From Sphingobium chlorophenolicum (GTDB taxonomy: Bacteria > Pseudomonadota > Alphaproteobacteria > Sphingomonadales > Sphingomonadaceae), in assembly GCF_000722875.1 (NCBI RefSeq), contig NZ_JFHR01000002.1, forward strand, positions 1 through 64,000: a stretch of DNA of 64,000 nt, read 5' to 3'. The notes under the pieces are model-generated. The model made no database searches, was not told the origin of the DNA, and saw nothing but the letters and a program-made list of their open reading frames with translations. The number at the start of each line of letters is the position of its first letter. The stretch's first letter is position 1. The position numbers and the translations under genes were made by a program. This document shows positions 9,087 to 17,974 of this stretch, piece by piece.

Positions 9087-9725
9087 GTGACCTTTTCTCG
9101 AATTGCGCTGACCGGAATGATCGCCCTGGCCCTGGCGGGCTGCTCGCAGCGGGGCGAAATCGACCCGACCGGCGGCATCGTGGCCGTTCGTTCGGCCTGC
9201 CCGACGGCGGCGATTCCGGCGCAGACCGGCGATGTCACCCTGTTCGATCCGGCCGGCAGCACCGACGCCCGCGCCATCGACGTGGTGGCGGACATCACCA
9301 ATTTGCGCTCGACCTGCTCCGACGGGGAGCAGCTTTACACCGAGGCGACCTTCACCGTGAACGCACGCCGCAGCGACGCGAGCGTGGCGCGGCAGGTGAC
9401 GCTGCCTTATTATTCGGCGGTGGTGCGCGGCGGCAATGCCGTGGTCGCCAAGCGCGTGGGGCAGGTCGTGCTGGACTTTCCGGCGGGCCAATATCGCGCC
9501 AGCGCGACCGCCAAGGCCGGTTCCTACGTCAACAAGGCTGCCGCCACGCTGCCGGGACCGATCCAGGCGATGATCACCCAGAAGCGCAAGGCGGGCGACG
9601 CCGACGCGGCGATCGATCCCTTCGCGCAGCCGGACGTCAAGGCGGCGTTGCAGCGAACCAGCTTCGAGTTGCTCGTGGGGTTCAACCTGACCCAGGACCA
9701 GCTCCGATATAACGCGACACGCTAA
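9087..9725 (+). CDS. Putative lipoprotein of unknown function
   Basis: A 212-residue protein with a clear lipoprotein signal: a short hydrophobic segment ending in the lipobox ALAGC, with the lipidated Cys at residue 19. I chose GTG at 9087 because AAGGGA lies 6 bases upstream and this start gives a normal signal; the frame is open to a GTG at 9033 that would add 18 residues before it. The mature part is rich in short beta-like stretches and has no motif I recognise. It lies upstream of argS, separated by a palindromic repeat. Confidence 0.75.
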   Translation: MTFSRIALTGMIALALAGCSQRGEIDPTGGIVAVRSACPTAAIPAQTGDVTLFDPAGSTDARAIDVVADITNLRSTCSDGEQLYTEATFTVNARRSDASVARQVTLPYYSAVVRGGNAVVAKRVGQVVLDFPAGQYRASATAKAGSYVNKAAATLPGPIQAMITQKRKAGDADAAIDPFAQPDVKAALQRTSFELLVGFNLTQDQLRYNATR

Positions 9726-9744
9726 GCTAAGCTCAGTTTATTTC

Positions 9745-9821
9745 CCGTTCGGGCCGAGCTTGTCGAAGCCCCATACTTCTTGGAAGAAAGGGCGACCCTT
9801 CGACAGGCTCTGGGCGAACGG
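9745..9821. repeat. Long inverted repeat, family B (GTTCGGGC...TCGAAGCC type)
   Basis: Two 26-27 base arms (9745-9771 and 9796-9821) form an imperfect inverted repeat of the kind scattered through sphingomonad intergenic DNA. It fills most of the gap between the lipoprotein gene and argS. A perfect copy of the family lies at 53597-53699. Confidence 0.75.
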
Positions 9822-9835
9822 CCCCTGTTGGAAAG

Positions 9836-11572
9836 TTGACCCTCTTGTCCCTGTATAATCGCTTCACCGCCCATCTCGACGCCGTTCTCGACGCGCTGGA
9901 GTCTGACGGCACGCTGCCCGCTGGCCTCAACCGCAAGCCGGTGACGGTCGAGCCGCCGCGCGACCCCAGCCATGGCGACCTGGCCACCAATGCCGCCATG
10001 GTGCTGGCCAAGCCCGCGGGCACCAATCCGCGGGCGCTGGCGGAAAAGATCGTCGCGGGCCTGGAGAGGCTGGACGAGGTGGAGGGCGCGTCCATCGCCG
10101 GGCCGGGCTTCATCAACCTGAGGCTCACCGACGCCACCTGGCGCGCCGAACTGGCCGCGATCCATGCGGAGGCGGAGGAATATGGCCGCTCCTCGACGGG
10201 CGAGGGCGTGACGGTCAACGTCGAATATGTCTCCGCCAACCCAACCGGGCCGATGCATATGGGCCATTGCCGGGGCGCGGTGGTGGGCGACGCGCTGGCG
10301 ACCCTGCTGGAGCATGTCGGGCACAAGGTGATCCGCGAATATTATATCAACGATGCGGGCGGGCAGGTGGATGTGCTCGCCCGGTCGGCGCATGTGCGTT
10401 ATCGCGAAGCCCTGGGGGAGGATGTGGGGGGAATCCCCGAAGGCCTCTATCCGGGCGATTATCTGGTGCCGGTGGGACAGGCGCTGGCGGCCGAATATGG
10501 CGACAAATATGTCGGCGCAGTGGAGAGCGAATGGCTGGCATCGTTCCGCACCAAAGCGGTAGCCGCGATGATGGACATGATCCGCAGCGATCTGGCGCTG
10601 CTGGGCATCCATCACGACATCTTCTCCTCCGAGGCTGAATTGCAGGCGGCGGGGAAGCCCGAAGCGGCCGAGAAGTGGTTGCGCGAACATGATCTGGTCT
10701 ATGACGGCGTGCTGGAAGCGCCCAAGGGCGAGACGCCGGAAGATTGGGAGCCGGTCGAACTGCCGCTGTTCCGCTCGACGAAGTTCGGGGACGATCAGGA
10801 CCGGCCGATCAGGAAATCCAACGGAAGCTGGACCTATTTCGGCGCCGACATGGCCTATCATTACCAGAAGGCGCAGAAGGCGGACCAGTTGATCGACATC
10901 TGGGGCGCCGACCATGGCGGCACGGTGAAGCGCATCCAGGCCGCCGTCGCCGCGCTGACCGAAGGGAGGGCGCGGTTCGACGTCAAGCTGATCCAGATGG
11001 TCCGCCTGCTGCGCGACGGCGAGCCGGTGAAGATGTCCAAGCGCGCAGGCAATTTCGTGACGCTGGCCGACGTCGTGCGCGAAGTGGGCAAGGATGTGGT
11101 CCGCTTCACCATGCTGACGCGCAAGGCCGATGCGCAGATGGACTTCGATTTCGCCAAGGTGGTGGAGGCGTCGAAGGACAATCCCGTCTTCTACGTGCAA
11201 TATGCCCATGCGCGGATTTCCTCGCTCGGACGGCGCGCCGAAGAGGCCGGGATCGACCTGCCTGCGCCTGACCTGTCCCGCCTTGGGACGGAGGAATTGG
11301 GGCTGGTGAAGCTGGCCGCGCAGTTCCCCCGCGTGGTGGAGGGGGCGGCTTCCGCCCGTGAGCCGCATCGTATTGCCTTCTATCTCAATGACTTGGCTTC
11401 GGCATTCCATAGCTGGTGGAATTTGGGGAACGACAATCCGCAGGCGCGGGTCATCCTGACGGACGATCCGGCCACCACCTCTGCGCGGCTTTTCTTGAGC
11501 CGGGGAATCGGGCAAATCATCCGTAACGGGTTGGCGCTGATGGGCGTCGCGGCCCTGACCGAGATGCAATGA
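9836..11572 (+). CDS. argS: Arginyl-tRNA synthetase
   Basis: A 578-residue class I arginyl-tRNA synthetase. The N-terminal Add-1 tRNA-binding domain is present (SHGDLATNAAM at about residue 42), the HIGH signature appears as HMGH (PTGPMHMGHCRGAVVG), and the KMSKS equivalent is VKMSKRAGNFV near residue 398. The C-terminal anticodon-binding helical domain ends with the usual hydrophobic tail LALMGVAALTEMQ. The start is TTG at 9836 just after GGAAAG; a TTG three codons later is an alternative. It is followed by a SPOR-domain protein and nagZ, a common alphaproteobacterial order. Confidence 0.95.
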   Translation: MTLLSLYNRFTAHLDAVLDALESDGTLPAGLNRKPVTVEPPRDPSHGDLATNAAMVLAKPAGTNPRALAEKIVAGLERLDEVEGASIAGPGFINLRLTDATWRAELAAIHAEAEEYGRSSTGEGVTVNVEYVSANPTGPMHMGHCRGAVVGDALATLLEHVGHKVIREYYINDAGGQVDVLARSAHVRYREALGEDVGGIPEGLYPGDYLVPVGQALAAEYGDKYVGAVESEWLASFRTKAVAAMMDMIRSDLALLGIHHDIFSSEAELQAAGKPEAAEKWLREHDLVYDGVLEAPKGETPEDWEPVELPLFRSTKFGDDQDRPIRKSNGSWTYFGADMAYHYQKAQKADQLIDIWGADHGGTVKRIQAAVAALTEGRARFDVKLIQMVRLLRDGEPVKMSKRAGNFVTLADVVREVGKDVVRFTMLTRKADAQMDFDFAKVVEASKDNPVFYVQYAHARISSLGRRAEEAGIDLPAPDLSRLGTEELGLVKLAAQFPRVVEGAASAREPHRIAFYLNDLASAFHSWWNLGNDNPQARVILTDDPATTSARLFLSRGIGQIIRNGLALMGVAALTEMQ

Positions 11573-11591
11573 CCGGCGGAGTTTAGGACTG

Positions 11592-12308
11592 ATGGGCGAC
11601 TATGCGCGGGGCAGGTTGGACCTGGACGACGAGGATCGTCTGCCCTGGCTCGAACCCGCCATGGAGGATGAGGAGGAACAGGGGCTTTCGCCGCTGCGGC
11701 TGCTGGGCTTCATACTCTTCGGGCTGGTGCTGATCGGTCTGGTCGTCGCGGGCGTCTGGCTGATCCAGAACCGTTCGGGCGGCGCCGGGGGCGAGGGCAA
11801 GCTGATCGCCGCGCCCGTGGGCGACTATAAGATTCCGGCCAGAGAGGCGGACGCCAAGAAATTCGATGGCGAGGGTGACGCCAGCTATGCCGCGAGTGAA
11901 GGCGTAGCGCGGGACGGGCGGATTGACCCGACTCGCGTGCCGGAAGCGCCGATCACGCCGACCGGCGGCGCCGGGTCGGCGAAGCCCGCCGTACAGGGCA
12001 AGCCTTCGCAGAGCGTGACGGCTCGCGTTGCGGATGAAACCAACGCCAGGCCTGTGGCGGCGACGGCACGGTCTGCCGGGGGCGGGATGATCCAGCTTGG
12101 CGCCTATGGCAACCAGGCTTTCGCCAAGGACGCGTGGAAGCGGCTGTCCAAGCGCTTCACCTATTTGGAGCCGCTGCCCATGTCGATCGAGAAGGCGGAG
12201 GTCGGCGGCAGCACCGTCTACCGCCTGCGCGCGGCGGCGGGCGGGCAGGCGAATATGCTTTGCGGCAAGCTGAAGGTGGCGGGCGAAAGCTGCATGGTGG
12301 TGAATTAG
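11592..12308 (+). CDS. SPOR-domain inner-membrane protein
   Basis: A 238-residue bitopic membrane protein. An acidic N-terminal cytoplasmic stretch is followed by one membrane helix (about residues 37-60, LGFILFGLVLIGLVVAGVWL), a Pro/Ala-rich linker and a C-terminal SPOR domain (about 155-238, beginning GGGMIQLGAYGNQ). SPOR domains bind denuded glycan strands at the division septum. It sits 19 bases after argS and upstream of nagZ, which acts on muropeptides, in keeping with a cell wall role. Confidence 0.85.
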   Translation: MGDYARGRLDLDDEDRLPWLEPAMEDEEEQGLSPLRLLGFILFGLVLIGLVVAGVWLIQNRSGGAGGEGKLIAAPVGDYKIPAREADAKKFDGEGDASYAASEGVARDGRIDPTRVPEAPITPTGGAGSAKPAVQGKPSQSVTARVADETNARPVAATARSAGGGMIQLGAYGNQAFAKDAWKRLSKRFTYLEPLPMSIEKAEVGGSTVYRLRAAAGGQANMLCGKLKVAGESCMVVN

Positions 12309-12321
12309 GGCGTTGATCCGA

Positions 12322-12344
12322 CTCCCTCTCCATGAGGGAGAGGG
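12322..12344. repeat. Short GC-rich hairpin between the SPOR gene and nagZ
   Basis: CTCCCTC and GAGGGAG pair around a 5-base loop, followed by AGGGAATAAG. This resembles the ends of the G/C-block repeats seen at 44636-44762. There is no T-run, so it is not a convincing intrinsic terminator. Confidence 0.45.
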
Positions 12345-12391
12345 AATAAGCCCTTCGACAGAGCGATTTTCAGCCGCTACCATCGCTTCGC

Positions 12392-13405
12392 ATGAAACCC
12401 GTTATCTTCGGCCTTTCCGGCGAGACATTGACCACGGAGGAGCGCGCCTTCTTCGCGCAGGCCCGGCCGGCCGGTTATATCCTCTTCCGGCGCAATATCG
12501 CCGACAGGGCGCAGCTTCGGGCGCTTACCGACGAACTGCGGGCGCTGCATGGGCGCGATGACCTGCTGATCATGATCGATCAGGAAGGCGGCCGGGTGGC
12601 GCGGATGCAGCCGCCGGTCTGGCCGAACTTTCCGCCCGGCGCGGTGTTTGACCGGCTCTATGAGGTCGCGCCTTCCAGCGCCATCGCCGCCGCCCGCGCC
12701 AATGCGCGCGCCATCGCGACGACGCTGGCGGAGGTGGGGATCAGCGTCGATGCCCTGCCCCTGCTGGACGTGCGGCAGGAAGGGGCGAGCGACATCATGG
12801 GCGACCGCACGCTAGGGGCCGAGCCGATGCGGGTCGCGGCCCTGGGCCGGGCGGTGATCGAGGGACTGGCCGACGGCGGCGTGGTCGGCATCGTCAAGCA
12901 TATGCCCGGCCATGGCCGGGCGATGGTCGACAGCCATCATGAACTGCCCATCGTGACCGCCGATGAGGATGCGCTGGCGGTCGATCTGGCGCCGTTCCAG
13001 GCGCTCAAGGACGCGCCCATGGGGATGACGGCCCATGTTGTCTACACCGCCTGGGATCCGGATTTGCCCGCCAGCCTGTCTCCTTCGGTGATCGAGACGA
13101 TCATTCGCGGGCGTATCGGCTTCGATGGACTGTTGATGTCCGACGATCTGGACATGAAGGCGTTGAAGGGCAGCATTCCCGAACTGGCGGCGGCAACGGT
13201 CGCGGCGGGATGCGATCTGGCGCTCAATTGCTGGGGGCGGATGGACGATATGGTGGGGATTGCGGAGCTGCTGCCGGAGATGACGCCCAAGGCCAGGGAG
13301 CGGCTGGATCGGGCGATGGGGCCCGCGCACCTGCTGGCGGATGGTCCGCCGCTCGAAGAATTGCTCGCCACCCGCGATGCGTTGCTGGCGCCGGTCATGG
13401 CCTGA
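12392..13405 (+). CDS. nagZ: Beta-N-acetylhexosaminidase NagZ
   Basis: A 337-residue family 3 glycoside hydrolase that removes N-acetylglucosamine from anhydro-muropeptides during cell wall recycling. The family signature KHMPGHGRAMVDSHHELP (about residues 169-186) is intact, with the His of the catalytic His/Asp pair, and MSDDLDMKAL carries the catalytic Asp. No signal peptide, matching the cytoplasmic NagZ. It is directly followed by scpA (no gap), as in many alphaproteobacteria. Confidence 0.93.
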   Translation: MKPVIFGLSGETLTTEERAFFAQARPAGYILFRRNIADRAQLRALTDELRALHGRDDLLIMIDQEGGRVARMQPPVWPNFPPGAVFDRLYEVAPSSAIAAARANARAIATTLAEVGISVDALPLLDVRQEGASDIMGDRTLGAEPMRVAALGRAVIEGLADGGVVGIVKHMPGHGRAMVDSHHELPIVTADEDALAVDLAPFQALKDAPMGMTAHVVYTAWDPDLPASLSPSVIETIIRGRIGFDGLLMSDDLDMKALKGSIPELAAATVAAGCDLALNCWGRMDDMVGIAELLPEMTPKARERLDRAMGPAHLLADGPPLEELLATRDALLAPVMA

Positions 13406-14188
13406 GTGGACGATTTCTTCACCCCTCCCGCCGTTCCCCGGCCTGAAACGCTGACGGTCAGCTTCGAAAGCTGGGAAGGGCCGCTCGACCTGTTGCTGGC
13501 GCTGGCGCGGTCGCAGAAGGTCGATCTGCGCGAAATCTCCATCCTTGCGCTGGTCGAGCAATATCTCGCCTATATCGAGGGTGCGCGGAAGCTGAAGCTG
13601 GAACTGGCCGCCGATTATCTGGTCATGGCGGCGTGGCTGGCCTATCTCAAGTCCGCGCTGCTGCTCCCCAGGGAGGCTCAGCCCGAACCCAGCCCGGAGG
13701 AACTGGCGCTGCGCCTGCAATTGCGGCTGCAACGCTTGCAGGCGATGCGGGAGGCAGGCGCGCGGCTGATGGCGCGGGACAGGGTCGGCCGCGACGTGTT
13801 CGTGCGGGAAAAGCCGGAGGGGCTGCGCCTCGTCCGCAAGGCGAAATGGGCGGCCAGCCTGTTCGATTTGATCCAGTCCTATGGCCAGATCCGCGCCCGC
13901 ACCCAGCCGGTGGTGCATATGGTCGCGGTGCGGCCGGTGATGACGCTGGACGAGGCGATCCAGCGGGTCGGCACGCTGGTCGGCGCGGCGATCGACTGGA
14001 CCGCGCTTGAAGCCTTCCTGCCGACCGGGCAGGATGGGCCGATGGCACGATCGGCGCTCGCCAGCAGCTTCGTCGCCGCGCTGGAACTGGCGCGGCAGGG
14101 GCGGTTGGAAATCCAGCAGGAAGGGATTTTCGAACCCATCTACCTGCGCGCCGCCGTGCCGGAACCGACTGCGGGGCGCCTATTGTGA
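13406..14188 (+). CDS. scpA: Segregation and condensation protein A
   Basis: A 260-residue kleisin, ScpA, which bridges SMC heads in the condensin complex that compacts and segregates the chromosome. The N-terminal family pattern FESWEGPLDLLLALARSQKV is clear, as is AADYLVMAAWLAYLKSALLLP. The start is GTG at 13406, immediately after the nagZ stop; the 3' end overlaps scpB by 4 bases. Confidence 0.92.
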   Translation: MDDFFTPPAVPRPETLTVSFESWEGPLDLLLALARSQKVDLREISILALVEQYLAYIEGARKLKLELAADYLVMAAWLAYLKSALLLPREAQPEPSPEELALRLQLRLQRLQAMREAGARLMARDRVGRDVFVREKPEGLRLVRKAKWAASLFDLIQSYGQIRARTQPVVHMVAVRPVMTLDEAIQRVGTLVGAAIDWTALEAFLPTGQDGPMARSALASSFVAALELARQGRLEIQQEGIFEPIYLRAAVPEPTAGRLL

Positions 14189-14778
14189 TAGAAGAACAGG
14201 ATGATTTCCTCCGGGCGGTCGAAGCCGTGCTGTTCGTGTCGGAACAGCCGCTGACCCTCGGTGAACTCAAGCTGCATGTGGGGGAGGCGGGCGATTTGGC
14301 CGCCGCGCTGGCGACGCTGAGCGATCATTATGCGGGGCGCGGCATCAATCTGGTCGAGCGGGGCGGGCGCTGGCATTTCCAGACGGCCGCCGACCTTGCC
14401 CATATCCTGCGCCGCGAGAAGGACGAGACGCGCAAACTGTCCCGTGCCGCCATGGAGACGCTGGCCATTATCGCCTATCATGAGCCGGTGAGCCGCGCCG
14501 AGATTGAGGCCATTCGCGGCGTCCAGGTGGCGAAGGGCACGCTGGACGTGCTGATGGAGGCGGGCTGGGTGCGGCCTGCCGGGCGGCGGGAAGTGCCCGG
14601 ACGGCCGCTGATCTACGCCACGACGCATGAATTCCTGTCGCATTTCGGCCTCGGCAGCCGCCGGGATCTGCCGGGCATCGACGACCTGCGGGCGGCTGGT
14701 CTGCTCGATCCGGTGGATTTGGCGCTTGAGGGTCTGGGCGCCCAATCCGTTGTGGAAAATGACGAGGAAGACGCCTAG
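14185..14778 (+). CDS. scpB: Segregation and condensation protein B
   Basis: A 197-residue winged-helix ScpB, the dimeric partner of ScpA in SMC-ScpAB. Typical motifs are [15 protein letters not shown] near the N-terminus and [20 protein letters not shown] at the start of the second winged helix (about residues 86-105). GTG at 14185 overlaps the scpA stop as GTGA, so translation is coupled. No SMC gene lies in this window. Confidence 0.92.
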   Translation: MIEEQDDFLRAVEAVLFVSEQPLTLGELKLHVGEAGDLAAALATLSDHYAGRGINLVERGGRWHFQTAADLAHILRREKDETRKLSRAAMETLAIIAYHEPVSRAEIEAIRGVQVAKGTLDVLMEAGWVRPAGRREVPGRPLIYATTHEFLSHFGLGSRRDLPGIDDLRAAGLLDPVDLALEGLGAQSVVENDEEDA

Positions 14779-14807
14779 ATAAGGCTGAGTTTCAGGAGAA
14801 AGTTAAA

Positions 14808-15047
14808 ATGGGTTCCTTTTCGCTGATGCACTGGGTCATCGTTCTCCTGGTAGTCATGCTGCTCTTCGGCGGCGGCCGGATTTCCGGGCTGATGGGTGAT
14901 GTGGCCAAGGGCATCAAGAGCTTCAAGAAGGGCATGGCGGACGATGAGGACGATGTCGTCCCGGCCAAGCCCGCCACGCGCATCGAGGGCCATCGCGTGC
15001 CTGAACAGGATGCGCCGACCGCGACGGAAGAAAAGACCAAGGCCTGA
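14808..15047 (+). CDS. tatA: Twin-arginine translocase subunit TatA
   Basis: A 79-residue TatA: one N-terminal membrane helix (about residues 5-21), the hinge [20 protein letters not shown] forming the amphipathic helix, then a charged tail. TatA oligomers form the passage for folded proteins carrying twin-arginine signals. ATG 14808 has AGGAG 10 bases upstream. First of tatABC. Confidence 0.94.
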   Translation: MGSFSLMHWVIVLLVVMLLFGGGRISGLMGDVAKGIKSFKKGMADDEDDVVPAKPATRIEGHRVPEQDAPTATEEKTKA

Positions 15048-15076
15048 TTTTCCTCCGGCCGGGGCGGTAGGCGCGC

Positions 15077-15493
15077 ATGTTTGGTATCGATTCGTCTGAA
15101 CTTCTGGTGATCGTGATCATTGCGGTGATCGTCATCGGTCCCAAGGACTTGCCCCGCGCCCTCTACAAGGTGGGGCAGATTGTCGGGAAGGCGCAGGGCA
15201 TGGCGCGCCATTTCCGCACCGGCATCGACGCCATGGTGCGCGAAGTCGAGCTGGAGGAACTGGAGAAGAAATGGGCCGCGCAGAACAAGCGGATCATGGA
15301 AGAGCATCCGCCGGAAACGGCCGGGGCGCATGAGGCGCTGCCTGCGCCCGGCGCTGAAATGGCGGGCGGCGATGTGCCGCCCCATGTCGCGGAATCCGCG
15401 CCCGTTGCTGGCGAATCCTCCATTCAGGCTGCGGCCGACGGCCCGCCCTATGTCGCGCAGGAACCGATGCGGAAGGGTGACGCGACGGCATGA
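15077..15493 (+). CDS. tatB: Twin-arginine translocase subunit TatB
   Basis: A 138-residue TatB. The N-terminus [20 protein letters not shown] is the membrane helix, followed by the conserved [14 protein letters not shown] hinge and amphipathic helix, and a long Pro/Ala-rich acidic tail. With TatC it forms the receptor for twin-arginine signal peptides. Its stop overlaps the tatC start. Confidence 0.94.
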   Translation: MFGIDSSELLVIVIIAVIVIGPKDLPRALYKVGQIVGKAQGMARHFRTGIDAMVREVELEELEKKWAAQNKRIMEEHPPETAGAHEALPAPGAEMAGGDVPPHVAESAPVAGESSIQAAADGPPYVAQEPMRKGDATA

Positions 15494-16275
15494 AGGATAT
15501 TGACGACAGCAAGGCGCCGCTGCTCGACCATCTGATCGAACTGCGCGGACGGTTGCTCAAATGCGTCTATGCGTTGTTCATCACTGGCGCGATCTGCTTC
15601 TATTTTTCGGAGCAGTTGTTCGCCATCCTCGTTCATCCGCTGAAGGAAGCCTTTGGCGACGGTGGCGGGCGGCTGGTCTACACCAAGCTTTATGAAGCCT
15701 TTTTCGTGCAGGTGAAGATCGCGGTTTTCGGCGCTTTCTGCCTGTCCTTCCCCATCATCGCCAACCAGCTATGGGCCTTCGTCGCGCCGGGGCTTTATGC
15801 GAAGGAGAAGAGGGCGCTGCTGCCCTTCATCATCGCCACGCCCTTCCTCTTCGCCATGGGGGCGAGCCTTGCTTATTTCGTGGTGATGCCGACCGCCTTC
15901 CATTTCTTCCTGGAGTTTCAGGGGAACAGCAGCGGTTTGCAGGTGGAGGCCTTGCCCAGCGCGGACGCCTATCTGGGACTGGTGATGCAGTTCATCCTGG
16001 CGTTCGGCATCAGTTTCCTGATGCCGGTGCTGCTGATGCTGCTCAACCGTGCCGGGTTCGTCAGCCGGGCGCAGTTGATCGCCCTGCGCCGCTATATGAT
16101 CGTGGCCGCCTTCATCCTGGCGGCGGTGCTGACGCCGCCCGATGTCGTGTCGCAACTGATGCTCGCGATTCCCTTGCTCGCCCTCTATGAGATCACGATA
16201 GTCGCCATCTGGTTTACCGACCGGAAGCAGGCGAAGGACGTAGCGGCGACGGAAGCGGCCGACGCCGCGAGTTGA
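15490..16275 (+). CDS. tatC: Twin-arginine translocase subunit TatC
   Basis: A 261-residue polytopic TatC, the signal-peptide receptor core. The N-terminal [15 protein letters not shown] motif with its conserved Glu is present, as is [23 protein letters not shown] in the first periplasmic/second-helix region; six membrane segments can be traced. ATG 15490 overlaps the tatB stop (ATGA). A strong hairpin follows the stop at once. Confidence 0.95.
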   Translation: MKDIDDSKAPLLDHLIELRGRLLKCVYALFITGAICFYFSEQLFAILVHPLKEAFGDGGGRLVYTKLYEAFFVQVKIAVFGAFCLSFPIIANQLWAFVAPGLYAKEKRALLPFIIATPFLFAMGASLAYFVVMPTAFHFFLEFQGNSSGLQVEALPSADAYLGLVMQFILAFGISFLMPVLLMLLNRAGFVSRAQLIALRRYMIVAAFILAAVLTPPDVVSQLMLAIPLLALYEITIVAIWFTDRKQAKDVAATEAADAAS

Positions 16276-16281
16276 ATGGGA

Positions 16282-16315
16282 AAGGCTCGCCAATGCGGCG
16301 AGCCTTCTTTCCCTC
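16282..16315. terminator. Bidirectional hairpin terminator after tatC
   Basis: AAGGCTCGCC and GGCGAGCCTT pair as a 10-bp stem around a 5-base loop (16282-16306), followed by CTTTCCC. It lies between the convergent tatC and entericidin-like genes and can serve both. Confidence 0.75.
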
Positions 16316-16322
16316 AGGCGGA

Positions 16323-16454
16323 TCAATTGGCGGCGTTCTCGACCGCCTGGCCTGCGCTCTGCACGTCCTTGCCTGCGCCCTCGACCGTATTGCAGGCGGC
16401 GACCATCAGCGATCCGGTCAGCAACAGGGCGGCTAGAATCTTCCTGGTCATCAT
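16323..16454 (-). CDS. Entericidin-like small lipoprotein
   Basis: A 43-residue lipoprotein of the entericidin EcnA/EcnB family. It has a basic start (MMTRK), a hydrophobic core and a lipobox ending VAACN, then the short family tail NTVEGAGKDVQSAG. Entericidins are small membrane lipoproteins linked to stationary-phase toxin-antidote behaviour in enterobacteria; the role in alphaproteobacteria is not settled. The start is one of two adjacent ATGs (16454 or 16451) behind AGAGGAG; the second has the better spacing. Confidence 0.82.
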   Translation of the reverse strand: MMTRKILAALLLTGSLMVAACNTVEGAGKDVQSAGQAVENAAN

Positions 16455-16599
16455 CGTCTCCTCTTTGTGCCGCGCATCCCATGCAGGATGCGCCAACCGG
16501 GGCGTTTGCCCGGTGACGGAGAGACAAGCCGTCGGCGGTAAAAGCGTTCCGAAAGCGGAAATATCCGCGATTTCCGTGAGATAAGCCCCCAAATATTCT

Positions 16600-16650
16600 G
16601 AGCCCGGAACGCGTCGGGGGGGGAGATGCGTTCCGGGCTCATGTTTTTTT
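16600..16650 (+). terminator. Strong intrinsic terminator in a gene-free gap
   Basis: GAGCCCGGAACGC (16600-16612) pairs perfectly with GCGTTCCGGGCTC (16628-16640) as a 13-bp stem around a G-rich loop, followed by seven T at 16644-16650. It points along the plus strand, where no protein gene precedes it; the nearest plus-strand gene, tatC, has its own hairpin 300 bases earlier. A short untranslated RNA from within 16455-16640 is the simplest source. Confidence 0.65.
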
Positions 16651-16835
16651 GGATAGCAAGAGCGGGGGGCAAAAGATTTGCTATCCAGACAACAGAACTA
16701 TCGGACGGACCATAAGGTTCCGCCCCAGTCGAAAAATCGTACGTTTTTAAAATTGTTGTTTTTCAATATGTTAGAAACTTTATGCGGTGTTCAGCATAAA
16801 ATATTCCCGGCTTCCTTCCGAAAAGCCGGCGCCGG
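16651..16835. other. Second hairpin and AT-rich stretch in the gap 16455-16835
   Basis: The 380-base gap between the entericidin-like gene and the wall hydrolase holds no open frame with a credible ribosome site. Directly after the terminator at 16600-16650 comes GGATAGCAA...TTGCTATCC (16651-16659 with 16678-16686), again with a G-rich loop. From about 16690 to 16800 the DNA is markedly AT-rich for this chromosome (runs such as CGTACGTTTTTAAAATTG), as at promoters or imported scraps. I see no repeat ends or gene remains. Confidence 0.5.
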
Positions 16836-17945
16836 TCAGATCAGCGGGCGGCCGCTGTTGCGATATTCCGGTCTGATGGCCGATTGGGGAAGGAAAGGCT
16901 CAGCACCGGGCAGGGGCGCGGCCGCCGCCGGGATATCCGGGGCAAATGAAGGAAGGGGAAGGGATAACCCCAGGGCCGGGCCGAATTGCGCGGATGTCGT
17001 CAGACGGGCCGGTCCCGACTGCGTTTCCCGCCCCATATAGGCAGCGCGGAACGCGGCGGGGGTGCCGTCGACCCCGGGCGGACGGTAGAAGATATGCGCG
17101 CCGATCACGGCAACCGGCCGCATCGCCGCCGCCCAATCGGGACGAACCGCCAGCGTGTGATAATAGGTGGCGAGGCCGACCGGCTTGTAGACCAGGCCGG
17201 AAAGCGCCTGAACGGCGATGCGGCGCGCCCGCGCCCATCCTTCCGCGCTGGCCATGCGCGCCATCGAACCGTCGCAACTGAAGGTGAACTGGCAGCGATA
17301 ATCGGTGCGCTCCGACCCCTGATAGACGACGCCGCACACGCTTTTGGGCCAGAGCGGGTGGCGCACCCGGTTCAGCACCACTTGTGCCACGGCGCGCTGG
17401 CCGTCCTCCGGCTCGCTTCCGGCCTCATAATAGATGGCGGAGGTCAGGCAATTGAGCGCCCGATAGCTGTCAAGCGCTGTCAGGCCGCGAAATGCCATAG
17501 CGGGGGCCGTCTGAGCCGCGTCCAGGGCCATGACATGCTGGCTGTCTCGTCCGACCGTGCCGGGTACGGGGTCGAAAGCGCCCTGCGCGAAGAAAAAGGC
17601 CGATCCGGGAAAATTTTCGCCCGGCCTTTCCGCCGGATCATCCTCGGCTTCCGACATGGCCAGCAGGTCGAGCGGCGCGGCCGTGATCAGGCGCGGCGCG
17701 GCAAGCGCAAGCAGAGCCAGCATGAAGGCTACGCCATGCCTTGCCCCCTTCGCCCTCGCTGTGCCGCCGCCCGACAAATATGTTTCCCAGAAAATCCGTG
17801 CCTTGGCTTCGCTATAGGGGAAAAGCCTTACCAATTCCCCTGCGGATTTCGGCCTGTCCCGGTCTGGGACGAAGGGCGAAGGAAAGGTTAAGCAAGGGAA
17901 AGACAATTCGGACTTTCGTCCCGCCATCAATCCCTTGCTTGGCAA
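16836..17945 (-). CDS. Cell wall hydrolase, SleB / Hydrolase_2 family
   Basis: Up to 369 residues. The domain at about residues 165-290 is the SleB-type hydrolase: SAIYYEAGSEPEDGQRAVAQ with the catalytic-type Glu, VLNRVRHPLWPKSVCGVVYQ, and CQFTFSCDG. Such enzymes are lytic transglycosylase- or amidase-like peptidoglycan hydrolases. A hydrophobic segment (FMLALLALAAPRLITAAP, about 74-91) would be an uncleaved anchor if translation starts at 17945 or 17927. Because the divergent cysteine synthase gene starts only 30 bases away, a start further inside is possible, but no good one is visible. The Pro/Ala-rich C-terminus is variable in the family. Confidence 0.78.
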   Translation of the reverse strand: MPSKGLMAGRKSELSFPCLTFPSPFVPDRDRPKSAGELVRLFPYSEAKARIFWETYLSGGGTARAKGARHGVAFMLALLALAAPRLITAAPLDLLAMSEAEDDPAERPGENFPGSAFFFAQGAFDPVPGTVGRDSQHVMALDAAQTAPAMAFRGLTALDSYRALNCLTSAIYYEAGSEPEDGQRAVAQVVLNRVRHPLWPKSVCGVVYQGSERTDYRCQFTFSCDGSMARMASAEGWARARRIAVQALSGLVYKPVGLATYYHTLAVRPDWAAAMRPVAVIGAHIFYRPPGVDGTPAAFRAAYMGRETQSGPARLTTSAQFGPALGLSLPLPSFAPDIPAAAAPLPGAEPFLPQSAIRPEYRNSGRPLI

Positions 17946-17974
17946 GCGCGTGTCAGGTCCGCTATGCGGTGGCC

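Noticed and set aside
9722..11569. Open frame of 615 codons on the minus strand opposite argS
   Set aside because: It is the reverse-frame shadow of argS, which has clear synthetase motifs. Composition is Arg/His/Gln-rich with no domain.
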